64,000 nucleotides of DNA from NCBI GenBank assembly GCA_026168455.1, contig CM047425.1:97777580-97841579 (forward strand). Direction: 5' to 3'. The DNA is from Theocolax elegans. Its lineage: Eukaryota; Arthropoda; Insecta; Hymenoptera; Cerocephalidae. The stretch's first letter is position 1; each line of letters begins with the position of its first letter. The position numbers and the translations under genes are program-made. Positions 61,377 through 64,000 of this stretch are shown here, in pieces. The notes under the pieces were generated by a model. That model had not been told where the DNA came from. It saw only the letters and a program-made list of their open reading frames with translations, and did not search any database.

Positions 61377-62356
61377 TCACGAATTTGGATCGTCAAGTAA
61401 GGCGTCAATGTCTTTGAGGATATCGTCATCCGTTTCAACCGACATTAAATTCCCTCTTATAACACTATCACACGCACTAAGAATCTCAAAATTATCATTG
61501 AAAGTTTTCCTTTCTACTAAAGATTCTGTTGAGAGATTATCATCTGTACTGCTGTCGCATAACCTAATCTCAACGCTTTCTCGACCTCTCGGAGTATCTA
61601 CTTCATCCAGTAGCCTTTCGTTAACTTCGATCGGTTTAACTGGTTTCTCTTCGTCCTTTGAAATACTGGTTTTTCTGGTTCGCTTCAGACGTACTGGTGG
61701 TACGTGCCCACCAGTTTGTCCTCGTAGCCTTTTTGGACTATCTTCGATTATTGTTTTTTCAATGAAACTTCTTCTTTTCCGCCTTTCAACGGGTTTCTCT
61801 TCTTTCAGATGCGCTGCGATATTCGATTCGTCTTCCATGCTTGTTTCATTAAATTCATGCAATATTAATGTTTTTACAGATTCTTCGATGGACTCTTCCT
61901 GCTTCTTCTTCAATTTCGCGTACCTCAGTTCATCCAATGATTTAATCGCATCTTTCAAGAATTCATCATCATCCTTCTTCTTCTTTTTCTTTTTTTTCTC
62001 TCTTGACTCTTCAAAATTCTTCGGCATCCCAGTTTCATCTTCTGTATTTTTATTAAGTACACTTAATGATTTGATAGCATCCTTCAAAAAATCACCTTCT
62101 TCCTTTTTCCTCTTTTTGATTTCATCCAAAGAGAGGACCTGAAAATCTAGCTCTTCGCGTCTGTAAAACGTGTCGATTCTTTGATCCCTTGCTAATGTAC
62201 TCTTCTTTTCTTTCCCGGAACAGGATGGACCATAAGAATAGAAAGCTGCACTTTCAGCTTGAATCTCCTCGAGTCGTATCTCCTCGTAAGTTTTACAGGA
62301 AGGAGTTCGGTTCCCCATGTGCTTGGTTGGCGATGGCGCGCTCTCACTGTCCGATT
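61377..62356 (-). CDS. 3' exon of Lys/Glu-rich nuclear protein, ZC3H11A-like
   Basis: Open for 325 complete codons to TGA at 61377-61379. It begins at an acceptor (pyrimidine-rich tract then GATTGCAG) just above 62356 with two bases of a split codon, and no in-frame ATG lies between that point and an upstream stop at 62409-62411, so 5' exons must exist farther right. Highly charged: PSCKTYEEIRLEEIQAESAA, VLSLDEIKKRKKEE, a Lys run (EKKKKKKKKDDD), two copies of FLKDAIKSL, basic patches (ERRKRRSF, RLKRTRK) likely to be nuclear localisation signals, and an acidic end DDDILKDIDALLDD. KTYEEIRLE resembles the KTLEEI repeats of ZC3H11A, an mRNA-export-linked CCCH protein, which also ends in an acidic stretch. 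The CCCH fingers would be on missing N-terminal exons, so the assignment is tentative; the exon itself is secure. Confidence 0.72.
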
Positions 62357-64000
62357 CTGCAATCACACACGAAGAATAATAACTCCTCTTCTCTTTATGT
62401 AATTTATTTTAGTGTTTTGTGTTTTTAATTTCTTCAAATTACTTATTTTTAAGGTTTAAACAGTTTTATGTTTTGCGTATTCTTTTTAGGATCTTGACTA
62501 CTTTTTACATTCAAGCCTAAAGTTTTGAGCAGTTTGTTCTTCAGTCTCGATAGAACCAGGCAATTTTCAACTTAGATAAATATTTCAAAATTTATCTACT
62601 TTATGTATTGATAAAAGTATTAAAAGCTCTGTATCTTGAAATCCTTTAACAACGTTCAGCGAAAACTCACATAAAAAATTGTACATTAATCTTCTTCGTT
62701 AAATGGCTTATCTTCCGGTGAAAAACTAAAAGTATCCTTACTTAAGTGGATCTTTAACAAGTTTAGTGAAATGGAATTAAGTATTAAATTATTGACAATG
62801 ATCTAAAGTAGTTTTTACATACAAAGTACAATGATTTTTACTTTACTTACGTGATATAGACAATACAACATTCTTTTCAAAATAAATCTTCGAATTTGAA
62901 AATAATGTTAGAAAATTGAACATTTTTTTCTTAATTTCGTGTTGTAACAATAATTATTTGGAAATTTAAAACGTTTTATAATTTATCAGCTGAAACTAAA
63001 ATTAAAATGAAAAGTTGTAACTAATTTACATTATCTAACGATAAGGTCTTTTTAAATTTTTATAATTGCTAGTTAATTCGAAAAAGAAAAAAAAAGTATA
63101 GCAGGAGGAAGGATGGATATTTCAAGATTAATCTGGTCATTAAAGGATTGAATGATTAAAAAAAATTTACAATTGCAAAGCTTGAAGATTAACGCAACGA
63201 GGAATAGACAAAATCATACATGATATTTTTTAAAAATATTAATTCCTCGTGTATGTCAATCGTAGCTTTGCGAGCATATTATTTCGAGGTATCAAGTTTA
63301 TTGAAATCCAAATATTTTCAATGAAATTTATCGATTTCCATTAGCTTATACATCGATCATATAAGTATGCGCATTAGCTTTATTAGCATATTTTTATGTT
63401 ACTTTTTTACTTAGTCATTCTTATTCCCTTTTCTTTCTGAATAATATATAATATATTTGTATATATTTATATATCTATATGCATCTCTTATACAGAAGAA
63501 TTATTAATTCGTCAAAAACCTTCGTATTAACCATTGAATTTCCAATATTAACGTGAAATGCTACTTATGTTAAAAATAAAACAATCTAGTTATTATTTTC
63601 TATATAAAATATACGAAATGATGTTATTACTCTTAACTAGGAAATAAAAACATTTTCAATTGAGTGTTACATTAATAATGTAAAAACTGTATAAATCATC
63701 GTTCAATGATGAAAGTCGTATGAGACCAGACTGAAATTTGCTAAGAAGGCAAATTCAATGGTTGATACAAAGACTTCACAACACTTTTCTCGTCACAATG
63801 ATGATGCAAAGAAAAAAGTCGCTTTGAAATTATACAAGAAACACAACTTTCTCGACATTTATGTGAGTGGATGAAGAAGGGTGAAAGAAAGGAGAAAACA
63901 ATTAACTACAAACTTCTTTCTCTCTCTATAATATAACAAGATAGTGCAAGCGTTTTTTGTCTTTTATCATTCTCAATCTTTGCAGGAGATAAATTGGAGG
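62357..64000 (-). other. Probable intron of ZC3H11A-like gene; no exon recognised
   Basis: AT-rich DNA upstream (on the - strand) of the terminal exon. No CCCH zinc-finger coding pattern or other exon was recognised on either strand, though short exons could escape notice. Confidence 0.5.

Noticed and set aside
61408..62142. 244-codon + strand open frame
   Set aside because: Antisense shadow of the ZC3H11A-like exon; Ser/Phe-rich because it reads the Lys/Glu codons backwards.

Overview
The window is eukaryotic, almost certainly insect, nuclear DNA. It holds the 3' half of a Pax6-family eye-determination gene on the + strand, a secreted cuticle-type protein gene nested on the - strand inside a very large Pax6 intron, and the 3' exon of an unrelated - strand gene that converges on Pax6 from the right. 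AT-rich non-coding DNA full of (GA)n/(CT)n microsatellites, together with the two developmental/cuticle genes, suggests an insect, possibly a hymenopteran. The species cannot be fixed from sequence alone. I see no prokaryotic genes, operons, CRISPR arrays or tRNA/rRNA genes.

Layout. 1-11773: intronic DNA of the Pax6 gene; the promoter, start codon and N-terminal part of the paired domain lie left of the window. 11774-12314: two coding exons with the end of the paired domain and the linker. 12315-54813: one 42.5 kb intron. Inside it lie (a) a complete three-exon - strand gene at 28157-30294 with its own TATA/initiator and poly(A) signal, encoding a 356-residue secreted Gln/Tyr-rich protein with eight YGxP motifs; (b) a 1.79 kb tandem duplication at 32121-35692; (c) a 2.58 kb tandem duplication at 38265-43436; (d) a 1.37 kb foldback element at 44882-46255; and (e) two diverged copies of an interspersed repeat in opposite orientation near 47.6-48.2 kb and 51.5-52.0 kb. 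54814-58089: four exons with the complete homeodomain and the transactivation tail, ending in the Pax6-type C-terminus. A second foldback element sits in the last intron. 58090-61376: Pax6 3' UTR and intergenic DNA. 61377-62356: last exon of a Lys/Glu-rich nuclear protein resembling ZC3H11A; its 5' exons are not recognised here.

The Pax6 exons join in frame at every splice site (194+110+260+287+389+95 nt = 445 codons including stop), which makes the model firm. C-terminal features favour twin of eyeless (toy) over eyeless. The nested cuticle gene is functionally unrelated and has its own promoter. Most of the large intron is probably regulatory and repeat DNA. The two near-perfect tandem duplications differ mainly by one- or few-base indels grouped in patches, so they may be assembly artefacts.
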